DNA of 64,000 nt from CAYFZO01 sp965226235 (GCA_965226235.1 OZ245335.1:1550001-1614000); one strand, 5' to 3'; shown: positions 1-9,226, counted from the stretch's first letter. Numbers and translations are program-made. The notes: generated by a model not told the origin, from the sequence alone.

Positions 1-307
1 GCCTGATGCGATCGCTTTCTTCGCGCGCCTTGGTTTTTGCCTGATCCTCTATTTCCTCCGCGCGCTTTTCGGCAAGGGAGATGATCTTGTTGGCTTTGTT
101 GCGTGCCTGGGCTTCGATGTCTTCCGCCTGCGTGCGGGCGTTCTCGAGATCGCGGCGCCCCTGGTCTGCGGCCGCGAGCCCGTCGGAGATTTGATTACGG
201 CGTTGCTCCAGCGCGTTGTTCACAGGAGCCCACAGGTAGCGCTGCACCAGCCAGATAAACAGCGCGAAAGCGACCATCTGTGCCAGCAAGGTGGCCGTGA
301 TGTTCAT
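1..307 (-). CDS. atpF: ATP synthase F0 subunit b (3' end outside window)
   Basis: The reading frame starts at the ATG at 307 and runs leftwards off the window, so only about 102 N-terminal residues are present. It begins MNITATLLAQMVAFALF, the usual single N-terminal membrane helix of subunit b, followed by WAPVNNALEQR and a long charged Ala/Glu/Arg-rich helix, the start of the peripheral stalk that holds F1 to F0. It directly follows atpE in the same direction, the standard atpBEF order. Only the partial status limits the call. Confidence 0.94.
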   Translation of the reverse strand, partial: MNITATLLAQMVAFALFIWLVQRYLWAPVNNALEQRRNQISDGLAAADQGRRDLENARTQAEDIEAQARNKANKIISLAEKRAEEIEDQAKTKAREESDRIR

Positions 308-338
308 TCGGAATGCCTCCCTCGGGTCGGTACGGACA

Positions 339-617
339 TTACAGGGCAGCTTCGAGCGCGCCGATGAAGGGATTGGCAAACAGGAACCACATCGCGAACG
401 CCAGGATGATGAACGGGAAGGATTCCATCAATCCTGCGAAGATGAACATATTGGTCATCAGTTGTGGTCTGAGCTCAGGCTGGCGCGCGATACCCTCGAG
501 GGTTTTCGCGCAGATCAGCCCCCAGCCGATGGCCGAACCCAGTCCGGCCGCTGCGAGGATAACGCCAACGCCGACCGCGGTGGAAGCATAGATGTTTGCG
601 ATGATTTCAGGGGTCAT
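339..617 (-). CDS. atpE: ATP synthase F0 subunit c
   Basis: This 92-residue proteolipid forms the c-ring that carries protons across the membrane. Two hydrophobic helices (about residues 8-37 and 53-80) are joined by the polar loop ARQPE at 44-48. The proton-carrying carboxylate is Glu65 in GLMESF; an Asp is found here in E. coli. The glycine-rich first helix (GVGVILAAAGLGSAIGWG) is typical. It lies between atpB and atpF on the minus strand. The length is slightly above the common 79-85 residues because of a longer N-terminus. Confidence 0.97.
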   Translation of the reverse strand: MTPEIIANIYASTAVGVGVILAAAGLGSAIGWGLICAKTLEGIARQPELRPQLMTNMFIFAGLMESFPFIILAFAMWFLFANPFIGALEAAL

Positions 618-635
618 TGTGTTACTCCTTTGAGA

Positions 636-1469
636 TTAGTGTTTTTCATGGGCCATGCCCAGGTAGACGATGGTGAGGACCATAAAGATAAAAGCCTGCA
701 AGGTTACGACCAGCAGGTGAAAGATCAGCCACGCGAGGTCGAGGGCGACCTGCATCGGCAGCCACAACAGCGCGCCGAGTCCGACGGCCATGGTGCCACC
801 GATCAACGCGATGAGCAAAAACACCAGTTCGCCGGCGAACAGATTGCCGAACAACCGCAGGCCCAGGCTCAGCGGTTTGGCCAACTCTTCGATTACAGAC
901 ATGACGATGTTGATCGGAATCAGGAACTTGCCGAAGGGGTGGAACAGGAACATTTTCAGATAGCCGACTGGCCCCTTGATCTTGATGTTGTAAAAGATGA
1001 TCAACGCAAACACGGTCAGGGAAAGACCCAGCGTCGCATTGAGATCGGTGGTGGGCACCACCTTGAGATACTCTATGCCGACCAGCCTCCCGATCTCCGG
1101 TAGCAAATCCACGGGCACCAGGTCCATGACGTTCATCATCAGCACCCAGAGGAAGATTGTCAGCGCCAGCGGCCCGATGATCGGGCTGGCTTTCTGGAAG
1201 ACATCGCTGATCTGCTTGTTGACGAATTCAACCAGCATCTCGGCGACGTTCACCGCGCCCGAGGGTGTCCGCGCGGTAGCCTTGCAGCCGATGCGCCGGC
1301 CGACCAAAACGATCAGTGCCCCGAGGAGAAAGCTGAAAAACAGGGTGTCCACGTGCAGGGACCAGAATCCTGCCGCATGGTGCGTGACCGGGTCGCAGTC
1401 TCCATAGCACAGGTTGGTCAGGTGGTGTTGGACGTATTCGACCGAAGTAAGTTGCTCTTGTTGTTTCAC
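636..1469 (-). CDS. atpB: ATP synthase F0 subunit a
   Basis: This 277-residue multi-helix membrane protein provides the proton half-channels next to the c-ring. The conserved segment PLSLGLRLFGNLFAGE near residues 196-211 contains the essential Arg facing the c-ring carboxylate. The C-terminus ends in the expected VTLQAFIFMVLTIVYL helix. The start is a GTG at 1469. It sits 18 bp upstream of atpE and 7 bp downstream of atpI, consistent with one atp operon. Confidence 0.97.
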   Translation of the reverse strand: MKQQEQLTSVEYVQHHLTNLCYGDCDPVTHHAAGFWSLHVDTLFFSFLLGALIVLVGRRIGCKATARTPSGAVNVAEMLVEFVNKQISDVFQKASPIIGPLALTIFLWVLMMNVMDLVPVDLLPEIGRLVGIEYLKVVPTTDLNATLGLSLTVFALIIFYNIKIKGPVGYLKMFLFHPFGKFLIPINIVMSVIEELAKPLSLGLRLFGNLFAGELVFLLIALIGGTMAVGLGALLWLPMQVALDLAWLIFHLLVVTLQAFIFMVLTIVYLGMAHEKH

Positions 1470-1476
1470 GGCGAGG

Positions 1477-1860
1477 TCAGTTCTTCAGCGCGATGAGATG
1501 AAATACATATCCCAGATAAGCCAGTGCGAAAGCAGTTACCATGGGGAGCGGGGCGAGGTCGAGCACGAGGATTCCGAACCAGAAAAAAACCAAAACCAGC
1601 AACAGGCGCAGGGCAACGCCCGGCAACATCATGCTTGCACCAACAGTTCTGTTTTGTCTCAATCTCCTGTCAAGGTTCTTGATTCTGAGCGCCAGCAATG
1701 CTGTCATAACGATCGCAGTCATTGCTCCGAAGGCTGAGGACAAAGCAGCCGCGGGGCTCTTCAGCAAGGCAAATCCGGCAATCGTCGCCGTTGAAATCAG
1801 GGCTTGCCGCGCGAGCACCTTGCACAGGCCAGCGTCGAGCAGTGAGGCGGATTGCTTCAA
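1477..1860 (-). CDS. atpI: ATP synthase subunit I
   Basis: This 127-residue protein has four predicted hydrophobic helices and the position and size of AtpI, the accessory factor for c-ring assembly. The predicted start is TTG at 1860, overlapping the TGA of the upstream gene in a TTGA junction, which suggests translational coupling. AtpI sequences are poorly conserved, so identity rests mainly on place and topology: it lies directly before atpB in an atp operon. Confidence 0.85.
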   Translation of the reverse strand: MKQSASLLDAGLCKVLARQALISTATIAGFALLKSPAAALSSAFGAMTAIVMTALLALRIKNLDRRLRQNRTVGASMMLPGVALRLLLVLVFFWFGILVLDLAPLPMVTAFALAYLGYVFHLIALKN

Positions 1861-2078
1861 GCCAACAATTTATAGACTTTCAGCATGCCGCCAACCAAAC
1901 CCAGAATGCCGAATAGTAGCATGAAGATTGGATTTTTATCAAGCCAGACATCGACCCAGTACCCGAGGAAGAAGCCGCTGATGACCATCGATGCGAGTAA
2001 CGTGCCGGTGCCGATCAACACCCATCCCCGGCCGCGGGGATCCGCTTTTTTCTCGCGGGGTTTGTCCGGTGGTTCCAC
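1857..2078 (-). CDS. atpZ: AtpZ/AtpQ-like small membrane protein of the atp operon
   Basis: This is a short gene of about 73 residues with a GTG start at 2078, chosen because the frame opens just after the murJ stop at 2087. After a charged N-terminus (EPPDKPREKKADPRGRG) come two membrane helices with GYWVDVWLDKNP between them, the usual signature of the AtpZ/AtpQ (F0F1-ATPase_gene1-like) family, proposed to help assembly or Mg/Ca transport. Its stop overlaps the atpI start. A much longer open frame exists upstream, but that part is the shadow of murJ. Confidence 0.8.
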   Translation of the reverse strand: MEPPDKPREKKADPRGRGWVLIGTGTLLASMVISGFFLGYWVDVWLDKNPIFMLLFGILGLVGGMLKVYKLLA

Positions 2079-2086
2079 GTGGCGTA

Positions 2087-3646
2087 TCAGGATGCGGTTT
2101 GCGGTGTCGCCAGTTGCCGGGGGCGGACGCCGAGTAGCCACAGGGTGGCCGCGTATACGCCTGCGCCCAGCGCGACCAGGGCAATCAGCAGCCCCAGGCG
2201 CAGGCTGATCGCCAGAGAAGTCCAGACCGGCACTTCGGGCGACAGGGTCAACAGCACTGCGCCCATCACAGCGGCGGCGATCGTTGCCTTGACCAACATC
2301 TGCGCGACGTCTGGTGCCAGCGTGATATTTTCCTTCAGCAGCCCCCGATATAACAGGATGCAGTTCAGCCACGCCGATACGCTGGTCGCCAGCGCCAGCC
2401 CGGCGTGGGCGCCGTCCTTCGCTAGGCGCTGCCAGAGCAGGACAAACACAATGTTCAGCACGATATTGGCGAGTACCGCGATGACGGTGATACGTACCGG
2501 CAGCCGGGTATTTTGACGCGAGAAGAAAGCGGCGTTGAGGACCTTTATCAGCATCAGGGCAGGCAGTCCCCCGGTGTACGCCAGCAGCGCGAGATACGTC
2601 ATCCGGGTATCTTCGGCCACAAACGCGCGGTACTGGATCAGCGATATCAGGATCGGCTCGGCGAGTACCGCCAGACCGCCGACGCAAGGCAGCGCGATAA
2701 TGCTGATCGATTTGACCCCCCAGTTCAGCGAAGCGTTGAATCGGTCCGTCGCCTGGCAGGAAAAGTGTCGTGACAGATCGGGCAACAGGATGGTGGCGAT
2801 GGCCACGGCAAATATCCCGACGGGGATGCCGACAAACCGGTCTGCGACATAGAGCCAACTGATGCTGCCGGCGGCAAGGAAGGAGGCGATGATCGTGTCG
2901 ATCAGCAGGTTGATCTGGATCGCTGAAGTCCCCAGCAGCGCGGGTGACATCAAGCGCATGACGCGCCGCACACCCTCGTCGCGAAAACCGAGCTTCGGCC
3001 GGGGCAACACACCGAGTCGATGCAGGGCCGGCAACTGTATGGCCAGTTGCGCGACGCCGGCGATCAACACCCCCCACGCCAGCGCGGTGATCGGTGCCTC
3101 CATCAAGGGCGCCAGCCATAGCGCGGAGGCGATCAGCAGCAGGTTCAGCAACACCGGGGTGAACGCCGGTAAGGCAAAGCGGCTGAAGCAGTTGAGGATG
3201 CTCGAGCAAAGCGCGGTGAGCGAGATGAACATAAGGTAGGGGAACATGATGCGCAGCATCTGCTCTGCCAGTTCGAGGCGCGTTGCGTCCGTGGCAAACC
3301 CAGGGGCGAATATCCTGACCAGAACCGGCGCGAGCAGCACCCCGGAGAGGGTTACCACGGCGAGCACCAGGGCGAGCGTGCCCGCCGTGCGGTCCGACAA
3401 CTGTCTGAATGCGGCGAGGCCATGCTTTTCCTTGAACTCCGCAAGCACCGGCACCAGCGCCTGGCTAAACGCGCCTTCTGCGAACAGGCGCCGGAGAAAG
3501 TTGGGTATCCTGAAGGCGACGAGAAACGCGTCGGTCAAGCCGCTCGCTCCGAAGACAACCATGATGGTGGCGTCTCGCAGGTAGCCGAACACCCGGGACA
3601 CGAAGGTAATACCGGAGAACACCAGGGTGGATTTGGATAAAATCAA
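2087..3646 (-). CDS. murJ: lipid II flippase MurJ
   Basis: This 519-residue polytopic protein moves lipid-linked peptidoglycan precursor to the outer leaflet of the inner membrane. The N-terminus (SRVFGYLRDATIMVVFGAS, then FRIPNFLRRLFAEGAFSQA) is the classic MurJ/MviN signature, and about 14 helices follow, as in the MOP superfamily. A TTG at 3646 gives the best family alignment; no nearby ATG fits. It ends 8 bp before atpZ. In many gammaproteobacteria murJ neighbours rpsT and ribF, but here rpsT is 17 kb away and murJ heads the atp genes. Confidence 0.96.
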   Translation of the reverse strand: MILSKSTLVFSGITFVSRVFGYLRDATIMVVFGASGLTDAFLVAFRIPNFLRRLFAEGAFSQALVPVLAEFKEKHGLAAFRQLSDRTAGTLALVLAVVTLSGVLLAPVLVRIFAPGFATDATRLELAEQMLRIMFPYLMFISLTALCSSILNCFSRFALPAFTPVLLNLLLIASALWLAPLMEAPITALAWGVLIAGVAQLAIQLPALHRLGVLPRPKLGFRDEGVRRVMRLMSPALLGTSAIQINLLIDTIIASFLAAGSISWLYVADRFVGIPVGIFAVAIATILLPDLSRHFSCQATDRFNASLNWGVKSISIIALPCVGGLAVLAEPILISLIQYRAFVAEDTRMTYLALLAYTGGLPALMLIKVLNAAFFSRQNTRLPVRITVIAVLANIVLNIVFVLLWQRLAKDGAHAGLALATSVSAWLNCILLYRGLLKENITLAPDVAQMLVKATIAAAVMGAVLLTLSPEVPVWTSLAISLRLGLLIALVALGAGVYAATLWLLGVRPRQLATPQTAS

Positions 3647-3728
3647 TGAACTGGTGCTTGACGGGTGCCGGTCCGGTTGGCTTGCCGGACTGCCAAGGTT
3701 GTCGCGGCGGACGGCAATTGTGGCTTAT

Positions 3729-4292
3729 TTATGAAAGGCAAGGCGAAGGGTTGGTTTCGCCGAGCAGCGTTTCCACTTTTTCGATCAACGCGTTTTTTTC
3801 CAACTCGCCGCTTTTGGCGAAGCGCACTGTACCACCGCGATCGACCAGAACACTGTAAGGTAGCCCCCCGCCCCGGTTGCCCAGGTCATGCATCAGTTGC
3901 GTGGCGTCGTCTGTGCCGATCAACTGCGGGTACCGGATGGTTTTCATTTCGGCAAGAAATTTTTTGACGTCGTCCGGGTCATCTATCGCGATGCCGACGA
4001 CCTCGAATCCATCTTCATGGTAGAACTCGCGGACTTCACTGAAAGCCGGAATTTCGCGCCGGCATGGCGGGCACCAGGCCGCCCAGAAGTTCAGCAGGAC
4101 GATTTCCCCATCCCAGGTGCTGCCAGGGACTGTTTTGCCGGACAGGTCACGCAGCGAATAATCTGGTCGGCACTGGTTCGTGGCCTCGCTGAACGTCGTT
4201 TCCGGGGATAGCATGGTCCGCTTGAGGTAGAACCCCGCGTAGATGGCGATCGCTCCGATGAGCAGTGTCGCGAGCAGCAGTTGGCTTTTCAT
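3729..4292 (-). CDS. TlpA/ResA-type membrane-anchored thioredoxin
   Basis: This 187-residue protein has an N-terminal signal anchor (about residues 5-24) followed by a thioredoxin fold with the redox motif WCPPC in NFWAAWCPPCRREIP at about residues 68-82. The family reduces disulfides in the periplasm, often in cytochrome c maturation. The cis-Pro region (GGGLPYSVLVDR) is present. It is followed by dsbD, transcribed in the same direction immediately upstream, which would supply electrons to such a protein. The exact client is unknown. Confidence 0.88.
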   Translation of the reverse strand: MKSQLLLATLLIGAIAIYAGFYLKRTMLSPETTFSEATNQCRPDYSLRDLSGKTVPGSTWDGEIVLLNFWAAWCPPCRREIPAFSEVREFYHEDGFEVVGIAIDDPDDVKKFLAEMKTIRYPQLIGTDDATQLMHDLGNRGGGLPYSVLVDRGGTVRFAKSGELEKNALIEKVETLLGETNPSPCLS

Positions 4293-4324
4293 GGGCCGGG
4301 GACAATAACGCCTGACGTGTTCGG

Positions 4325-6175
4325 TCAGGCTTTGCGCACGCTGAACACCTGGTTGAGGTGGTTTGTAAAGTCGTCCGCGTTCATGTAGCCGGCGACGCGC
4401 GCCGAGGGGATTTCATAGCCGTGTACGTCGAAAAACAGAATGGCCGGCGGGCCGAAAAGACCGAAGTACTTCAGCAACTCCTTGCTGTTGCTGTCGTTCT
4501 CGGTTACGTCTGCCTTGAGCAGCATGAGATCGGCCGTTGCTTTTTTCACTTTGCTGTCGCTGAATGTGAATGCTTCCAGTTCCTTGCAGACCACGCACCA
4601 GTCGGCATAAAAATCCAGCATGACCCCTTGCCCAAGCTGCTCCGCGAGGGTGATCTCCGCTTGCAGTTCCTGCAGCGAGCCAATCCGTTTGAATGCCAGC
4701 GTCTGCTTCTGTGCGGAAGGAGCATCGGCGGGCACCGGAGCCAGATGCTCCAGCGGGCGCAACAGGCTCGAGCCACCGGTGGCGGCTCCGGCGATCAGCA
4801 GCGCGCCGTATAACAAGGCTACCGTCGCCAGACCTTGCGTCAGGACCCTGCCGCCAAACTGGAAAGTGCCTTGTTTTTCCATCTGGTACAGGTAGTTCGC
4901 GGTCAAGGCCAGCAGCGCCCCGCTTAACCACAAGGTCACACCCGGCGACGTGATTCGGTCCAGCAGCCAGATGGCGAGCCCCAGCATCAGCAGGCCGAAT
5001 ACAGGCTTGACCGCATCCAGCATCGCCCCCGGGTTTGGCAGCAGGTGGCCCAGGGAAGTGCCGACAATCAGCAAGGGAATGCCCATGCCGAACGCAAGGA
5101 AAAACAGAGCCAGTCCGCCGAGCACCGCGTCGCCGGTCTTGGCAATAAATAACAGGGCACCGATCAGCGGTGCCGTTACGCACGGGCCGACGATCAACGC
5201 GGATACGCTCCCCAGGGTCGCCGCCCCGCCGAGCGACGATCGCTTGCTGTCGCGAGGGGCGCCAAAGGTCTGCAGGCGCGTCTGCACCGAGGAAGGCATT
5301 TGCAGTTCGTACAGGCCGAACATGGACAGCGCCAGCGCGACGAACACCAGAGCCAAAGACCCGATGACCCAGGGCTGTTGAAACCAGATTTGCAGCGCCT
5401 CCCCGGTCAGCCCCATGGCAACGCCAAACAGGCTGTAGGTGATGGACATCGAAAGCACGTAACTGAGAGACAGGGCGAAGGTTCTTTTGGAGGAGGCTTT
5501 TTCACCTTCGCCGCTGCGCGCGATGATCCCCGACAGGATCGGCACCATGGGCAGGACGCAGGGGGTGAATGCGAGCAGCAGGCCAAAGCCAAGGAACGCC
5601 AGCAGCACAAAGACCAGATGGTCATTGTGCAAGCGGTCGAGGATCACGAACTGCTCTGATACGGGAGCCCCTTCGGGAGCTCGCCCGGCATCCGTCGCGG
5701 CGTCTGCCGTGGCGAGAGAAACGCCCGACAGGTCTATCTGCTTGGTGATCGGGGGATAGCACAGCCCGGCGTCGGCGCATCCTTGGTAAGTTACGGAGAC
5801 GACCGGTTCACCGCCCGCTGGGGTCAGGGTGAAGGGCACCTCGACGAAGCGACGGAACACATCGGTTTCGCCAAAGAATTCATCGCGCAGGAGTACCCCC
5901 GGGGGAATCCGGGGAGACACGTCGGCCGTGGCTGTTTCTATCTTGATTTTTTCCCGGTAGAGGTAGTGCTCGTCCGCTATCTGCCAGCGCGCGGCATACG
6001 CATCGCCAGCGCGCACCACGCTCATGCGGAACGCTTCATCGGGGGGCAGGAACTCGTCGGCGTTGGTCTGAAACAAAGGGGTCTGCGCCGCCACGGTACC
6101 GCCTGTCAACACCACCATCGCGCCCGCCAGCAACGCGAGCGCGGCCAGATGGCGGCGGGCTTTTATTCTGTGCAT
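4325..6175 (-). CDS. dsbD: thiol:disulfide interchange protein DsbD
   Basis: This 616-residue electron conduit carries reducing power from cytoplasmic thioredoxin to periplasmic proteins. A signal peptide is followed by a periplasmic N-terminal domain with its Cys pair (YQGCADAGLCYPP). An eight-helix membrane domain follows with the key cysteines in FTPCVLPMVPILSG and VGPCVTAPL. A C-terminal thioredoxin domain carries WCVVC near residue 526. All three modules and all Cys pairs are present. The start overlaps the cutA stop by 13 bp, and a TlpA-like partner lies downstream. Confidence 0.97.
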   Translation of the reverse strand: MHRIKARRHLAALALLAGAMVVLTGGTVAAQTPLFQTNADEFLPPDEAFRMSVVRAGDAYAARWQIADEHYLYREKIKIETATADVSPRIPPGVLLRDEFFGETDVFRRFVEVPFTLTPAGGEPVVSVTYQGCADAGLCYPPITKQIDLSGVSLATADAATDAGRAPEGAPVSEQFVILDRLHNDHLVFVLLAFLGFGLLLAFTPCVLPMVPILSGIIARSGEGEKASSKRTFALSLSYVLSMSITYSLFGVAMGLTGEALQIWFQQPWVIGSLALVFVALALSMFGLYELQMPSSVQTRLQTFGAPRDSKRSSLGGAATLGSVSALIVGPCVTAPLIGALLFIAKTGDAVLGGLALFFLAFGMGIPLLIVGTSLGHLLPNPGAMLDAVKPVFGLLMLGLAIWLLDRITSPGVTLWLSGALLALTANYLYQMEKQGTFQFGGRVLTQGLATVALLYGALLIAGAATGGSSLLRPLEHLAPVPADAPSAQKQTLAFKRIGSLQELQAEITLAEQLGQGVMLDFYADWCVVCKELEAFTFSDSKVKKATADLMLLKADVTENDSNSKELLKYFGLFGPPAILFFDVHGYEIPSARVAGYMNADDFTNHLNQVFSVRKA

Positions 6176-6489
6176 TGCTGTTTCACCCAGTCGAGGTAGG
6201 CGGCGCTCACCGAGACGACGCCGGTGGCGATGATTTCCGGGACTTCGTAGGGGTGGTTTTCATCAATGAACGCGGCCAGCTTGGGGTAGCGGGCGGCGGT
6301 CGTCTTTACGTTGAGGATATATTCATCCTCGTGTTGCAACTCGCCTTTCCATCGGTAGGTCGAGCGCGTTGGTCCCGATACCTGGGCGCAAGCGGCGAGG
6401 CCTCGTTGTATCAGCATCGTCGCCATTTCCTGCGCGTGGCTTTGCTGCGCGAAGGAAGTCTGCACCAGGACCAGATCGGATTGTGGCAT
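6163..6489 (-). CDS. cutA: divalent-cation tolerance protein CutA
   Basis: This 108-residue protein of the trimeric CutA1 family has hallmark segments RGLAACAQV, the YRWKGELQ strand and HPYEVPEIIA. The family was linked to copper tolerance in E. coli, although its biochemical role remains unsettled. In E. coli cutA also lies beside dsbD, so this arrangement is ancestral. The 3' end overlaps dsbD, suggesting co-expression. Confidence 0.95.
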   Translation of the reverse strand: MPQSDLVLVQTSFAQQSHAQEMATMLIQRGLAACAQVSGPTRSTYRWKGELQHEDEYILNVKTTAARYPKLAAFIDENHPYEVPEIIATGVVSVSAAYLDWVKQQCTE

Positions 6490-6623
6490 CGCTGTTTACC
6501 CGCATGTCTCGGCTACTTGGTCTCCGAATACGATTATACTTCTTCCTTAGGGGAGCAGATCACATCGGTGTAGGGCATTTTGTTTGGGAAAGATAACCAT
6601 GTTTCGTGAGGCTTGATTCGTCC

Positions 6624-7052
6624 ATGACCGCTCTGCTGCTGCTGATTCTGGCACCTCTGTTCGAGATTTATCTGTTCATACACATTGGCAGTGCCATCGG
6701 TGCCCTGCCGACCCTGTTCATTACGATCCTGACCGCTTTCATCGGTGTCGCCATGTTGCGTGTGCAGGGAATCAACACGTTGTTTCGTTATCGCGGAGCC
6801 GTTGCTCGCGGTGAGGTGCCGGCGGTTGAATTGCTGGAAGGCTTTGTTCTGCTGGTTGGCGGCGCGCTGTTGCTGACGCCGGGGTTTCTGACCGACGGCA
6901 TCGGGTTTTTATGCCTGCTGCCCGCGAGCCGGATGTACATTGTGCGCCACATTATTTACCGCATCGCCAGGGAAGCCGACCAGCCGACACCCGAGAAGCG
7001 TCGTCCCGATGCGATCGACGTGAAGTTTCGCGGTCGCGACATCGACGACTGA
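6624..7052 (+). CDS. fxsA: FxsA family membrane protein
   Basis: This protein of about 142 residues has an FxsA-type core: PLFEIYLFIHIGSAIG at the N-terminus, a Gly-rich second helix pair, and LLTPGFLTDGIGFLCLLP in the last helices, followed by a charged cytoplasmic tail. In E. coli FxsA counteracts phage T7 exclusion by F plasmid; its normal role is unclear. I prefer the ATG at 6624; an in-frame GTG at 6606 would add six residues. In many gammaproteobacteria fxsA precedes groES, and here groESL lies nearby but convergent. Confidence 0.88.
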   Translation: MTALLLLILAPLFEIYLFIHIGSAIGALPTLFITILTAFIGVAMLRVQGINTLFRYRGAVARGEVPAVELLEGFVLLVGGALLLTPGFLTDGIGFLCLLPASRMYIVRHIIYRIAREADQPTPEKRRPDAIDVKFRGRDIDD

Positions 7053-7137
7053 GACGTCGTTGCGAGACGCGGCTGATGGTCGCTACCGACCGCTTCATTT
7101 CCAAGGGGCTCCGGTAGGCCATGTTGTCCCGGGTTGT

Positions 7138-7205
7138 GTCGCCCCTACGCGTAGGTTTGTGTGGACAATGTTGCTGTAGGGGCGACGCATGCGTCGCCCT
7201 TACGA
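7138..7205. repeat. palindromic intergenic repeat
   Basis: The interval has a perfect 20-bp palindrome at 7180-7199, extended by flanking pairs at 7176-7178 and 7201-7203 with one mismatch. A further 11-bp inverted copy of its edge lies at 7138-7148. As RNA it would form a strong hairpin in either direction. It may end fxsA transcription or be a REP- or MITE-like dispersed element. The rest of 7053-7532 shows no convincing gene. Confidence 0.6.
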
Positions 7206-7206
7206 A

Positions 7207-7233
7207 TGCCACAGCCCCTCCCGAAATCAAAAG
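7207..7233 (+). repeat. 27-bp dispersed repeat, copy 1
   Basis: These 27 bases, beginning TGCCACAGCCCC, recur identically at 12351-12377 in the same orientation, 5 kb away and also in an intergenic space. The identity ends abruptly in both directions. It may be the end of a small dispersed intergenic element. Confidence 0.6.
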
Positions 7234-7532
7234 AGGGTATTTCAGCCCGGCAATAGAAAGCATCCCGATCTTCCAGGAAAAAACACTTGGCATTACTGGG
7301 AATTGATGAAGATGAAGTCCGATTCCGGATAAATCAGACGAGGCCGTATCTGCACGAGTAAAAATACGGCTGGGCCTGAGCAGGATGACAAGGATGTCCC
7401 GCACCCAACCAAAAAGGATCTTGAGCGCAAATTTCAGGATGGAGATTGGTGACAAAAGCTACGCCTGCGTGATTGAAGAAGTCTGATGGTCAGCCTTGAT
7501 CGCACTGTCAACTTATCCTTGATAATGCCCAT

Positions 7533-7564
7533 AAAAAAAGCCCTGCCGAAGCAGGGCTTTTTTA
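7533..7564 (-). terminator. rho-independent terminator of groESL (bidirectional)
   Basis: A GC-rich stem (GCCCTGC/GCAGGGC) closes a four-base loop that reads TTCG on the minus strand, the very stable UUCG type. It is followed by a T-run on the minus strand and preceded by an A-run, so it can work in both directions. It lies 22 bp after the groEL stop and also faces fxsA. Confidence 0.93.
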
Positions 7565-7585
7565 TACAGCGATGCACAGCCAGCG

Positions 7586-9226
7586 TTACATCATGCCGCC
7601 CATGCCGCCCATGCCATCGCCACCGGGCATCGGAGGCTCCGGGGTTTTCGGCAACTCGGCGACCATCGCCTCGGTCGTGATCATCAGGCCAGCGATGGAG
7701 CATGCGTTCTGCAATGCGGTCCGTACCACCTTGGTCGGGTCGATGATGCCCATATCCGTCATGTTCCCGAAATTCCCGGTCGTAGCGTTGTAGCCGTATT
7801 CGGGTTGGTTTGCATCCCGCACGGCCTTGAGCACCACCGAGGCTTCCTCATCTGCGTTGGCAACGATTTGGCGGAAAGGATCCTCCATCGCGCGGCGCAG
7901 GATGTTGATGCCGATGTTCTGGTCATGGATGTCGCTCTTGAGGTCTTCGATACCCTGGATGGCACGTATCAACGCGGTCCCTCCTCCGGGGACAACACCC
8001 TCTTCCACCGCGGCGCGGGTTGCATGCAGTGCGTCTTCGACCCGGGCTTTCTTCTCCTTCATTTCAACCTCGGTAGCAGCACCGACCTTGATGACCCCGA
8101 CACCGCCTGCGAGTTTCGCCATGCGCTCCTGCAGTTTTTCCTTGTCGTACTCGGAGGTGGCTTCTTCGATTTGCGTGCGGATCTGATCGATGCGCCCTTT
8201 GATCAGCTTGGTTCTTCCTCCGCCGTCAATGATCGTGGTGTTTTCCTTCGCAACAACCACGCGCTTGGCATCACCCAGATCGTCGAGCGAGCATTTCTCC
8301 AGCGACAGCCCGACTTCCTCGGAAATCACCGTGCCACCGGTGAGGATGGCGATATCTTCCAGCATCGCCTTGCGACGGTCGCCGAAGCCCGGTGCTTTTA
8401 CCGCAACGACCTTGACGATGCCGCGGATGGTGTTGACCACCAGCGTCGCCAATGCTTCGCCTTCAATGTCTTCCGCAACGAGCAGCAGCGGTTTGCCGGA
8501 TTTGGCCACAGCTTCCAGCAAAGGCAGGAGGTCGCGGATATTGGACACCTTCTTGTCGTGCAGGAGAATGTAGGGACTCTCGAGCTCGGAACTCATGTTG
8601 TCTTGGTTGTTGACGAAGTAAGGGGAGAGATAGCCGCGGTCGAATTGCATCCCTTCAACGACATCAAGCTCGTTTTCAAGGCCATTGCCGTCTTCCACGG
8701 TAATCACGCCTTCCTTGCCGACCTTGTTCATTGCCTCGGCGATGATCTCGCCAATGGATAGATCCGAGTTGGCGGAGATGGTGCCGACCTGAGCGATCGA
8801 CTTGTTGTCCGAGCAAGGCTTGGACATGCTCCGTAGCACCTCGACCGCCCGAGACGCGCCCAGGTCGACGCCGCGCTTGAGGTCCATCGGGTTCATGCCC
8901 GACGCGACCGCTTTCATGCCTTCGCGGATAATTCCCTGCGCCAGCACTGTCGCGGTTGTGGTGCCATCACCGGCGACGTCGGAAGTCTGCGAAGCGACTT
9001 CCTTCAACATCTGGGCCCCCATATTTTCGAACTTGTCTTTGAGTTCGACTTCCTTGGCGACCGAAACCCCATCCTTGGTGACGGTTGGGGAACCGAACGA
9101 TTTTTCCAGCACTACGTTCTTGCCTTTCGGTCCCAACGTTACTTTTACAGCGTCAGCCAGTATATTGACGCCTGCAACCATGCGGCTGCGGCAATCGTGG
9201 CCGAACTTTACTTCTTTTGCACTCAT
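7586..9226 (-). CDS. groEL: chaperonin GroEL (60 kDa)
   Basis: This 546-residue subunit forms the double-ring ATP-driven folding chamber. Clear family marks are LGPKGKNVVLEKSFGSPT near the N-terminus, the ATP-binding segment GDGTTTATVLAQ near residues 86-97, VVPGGGTALIRA near 410, and the Gly/Met-rich tail GGDGMGGMGGMM. The length matches the family exactly. It is second in the groES-groEL operon, 48 bp after groES, and ends at a strong terminator. Regulation is expected through the upstream CIRCE element. Confidence 0.99.
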   Translation of the reverse strand: MSAKEVKFGHDCRSRMVAGVNILADAVKVTLGPKGKNVVLEKSFGSPTVTKDGVSVAKEVELKDKFENMGAQMLKEVASQTSDVAGDGTTTATVLAQGIIREGMKAVASGMNPMDLKRGVDLGASRAVEVLRSMSKPCSDNKSIAQVGTISANSDLSIGEIIAEAMNKVGKEGVITVEDGNGLENELDVVEGMQFDRGYLSPYFVNNQDNMSSELESPYILLHDKKVSNIRDLLPLLEAVAKSGKPLLLVAEDIEGEALATLVVNTIRGIVKVVAVKAPGFGDRRKAMLEDIAILTGGTVISEEVGLSLEKCSLDDLGDAKRVVVAKENTTIIDGGGRTKLIKGRIDQIRTQIEEATSEYDKEKLQERMAKLAGGVGVIKVGAATEVEMKEKKARVEDALHATRAAVEEGVVPGGGTALIRAIQGIEDLKSDIHDQNIGINILRRAMEDPFRQIVANADEEASVVLKAVRDANQPEYGYNATTGNFGNMTDMGIIDPTKVVRTALQNACSIAGLMITTEAMVAELPKTPEPPMPGGDGMGGMGGMM

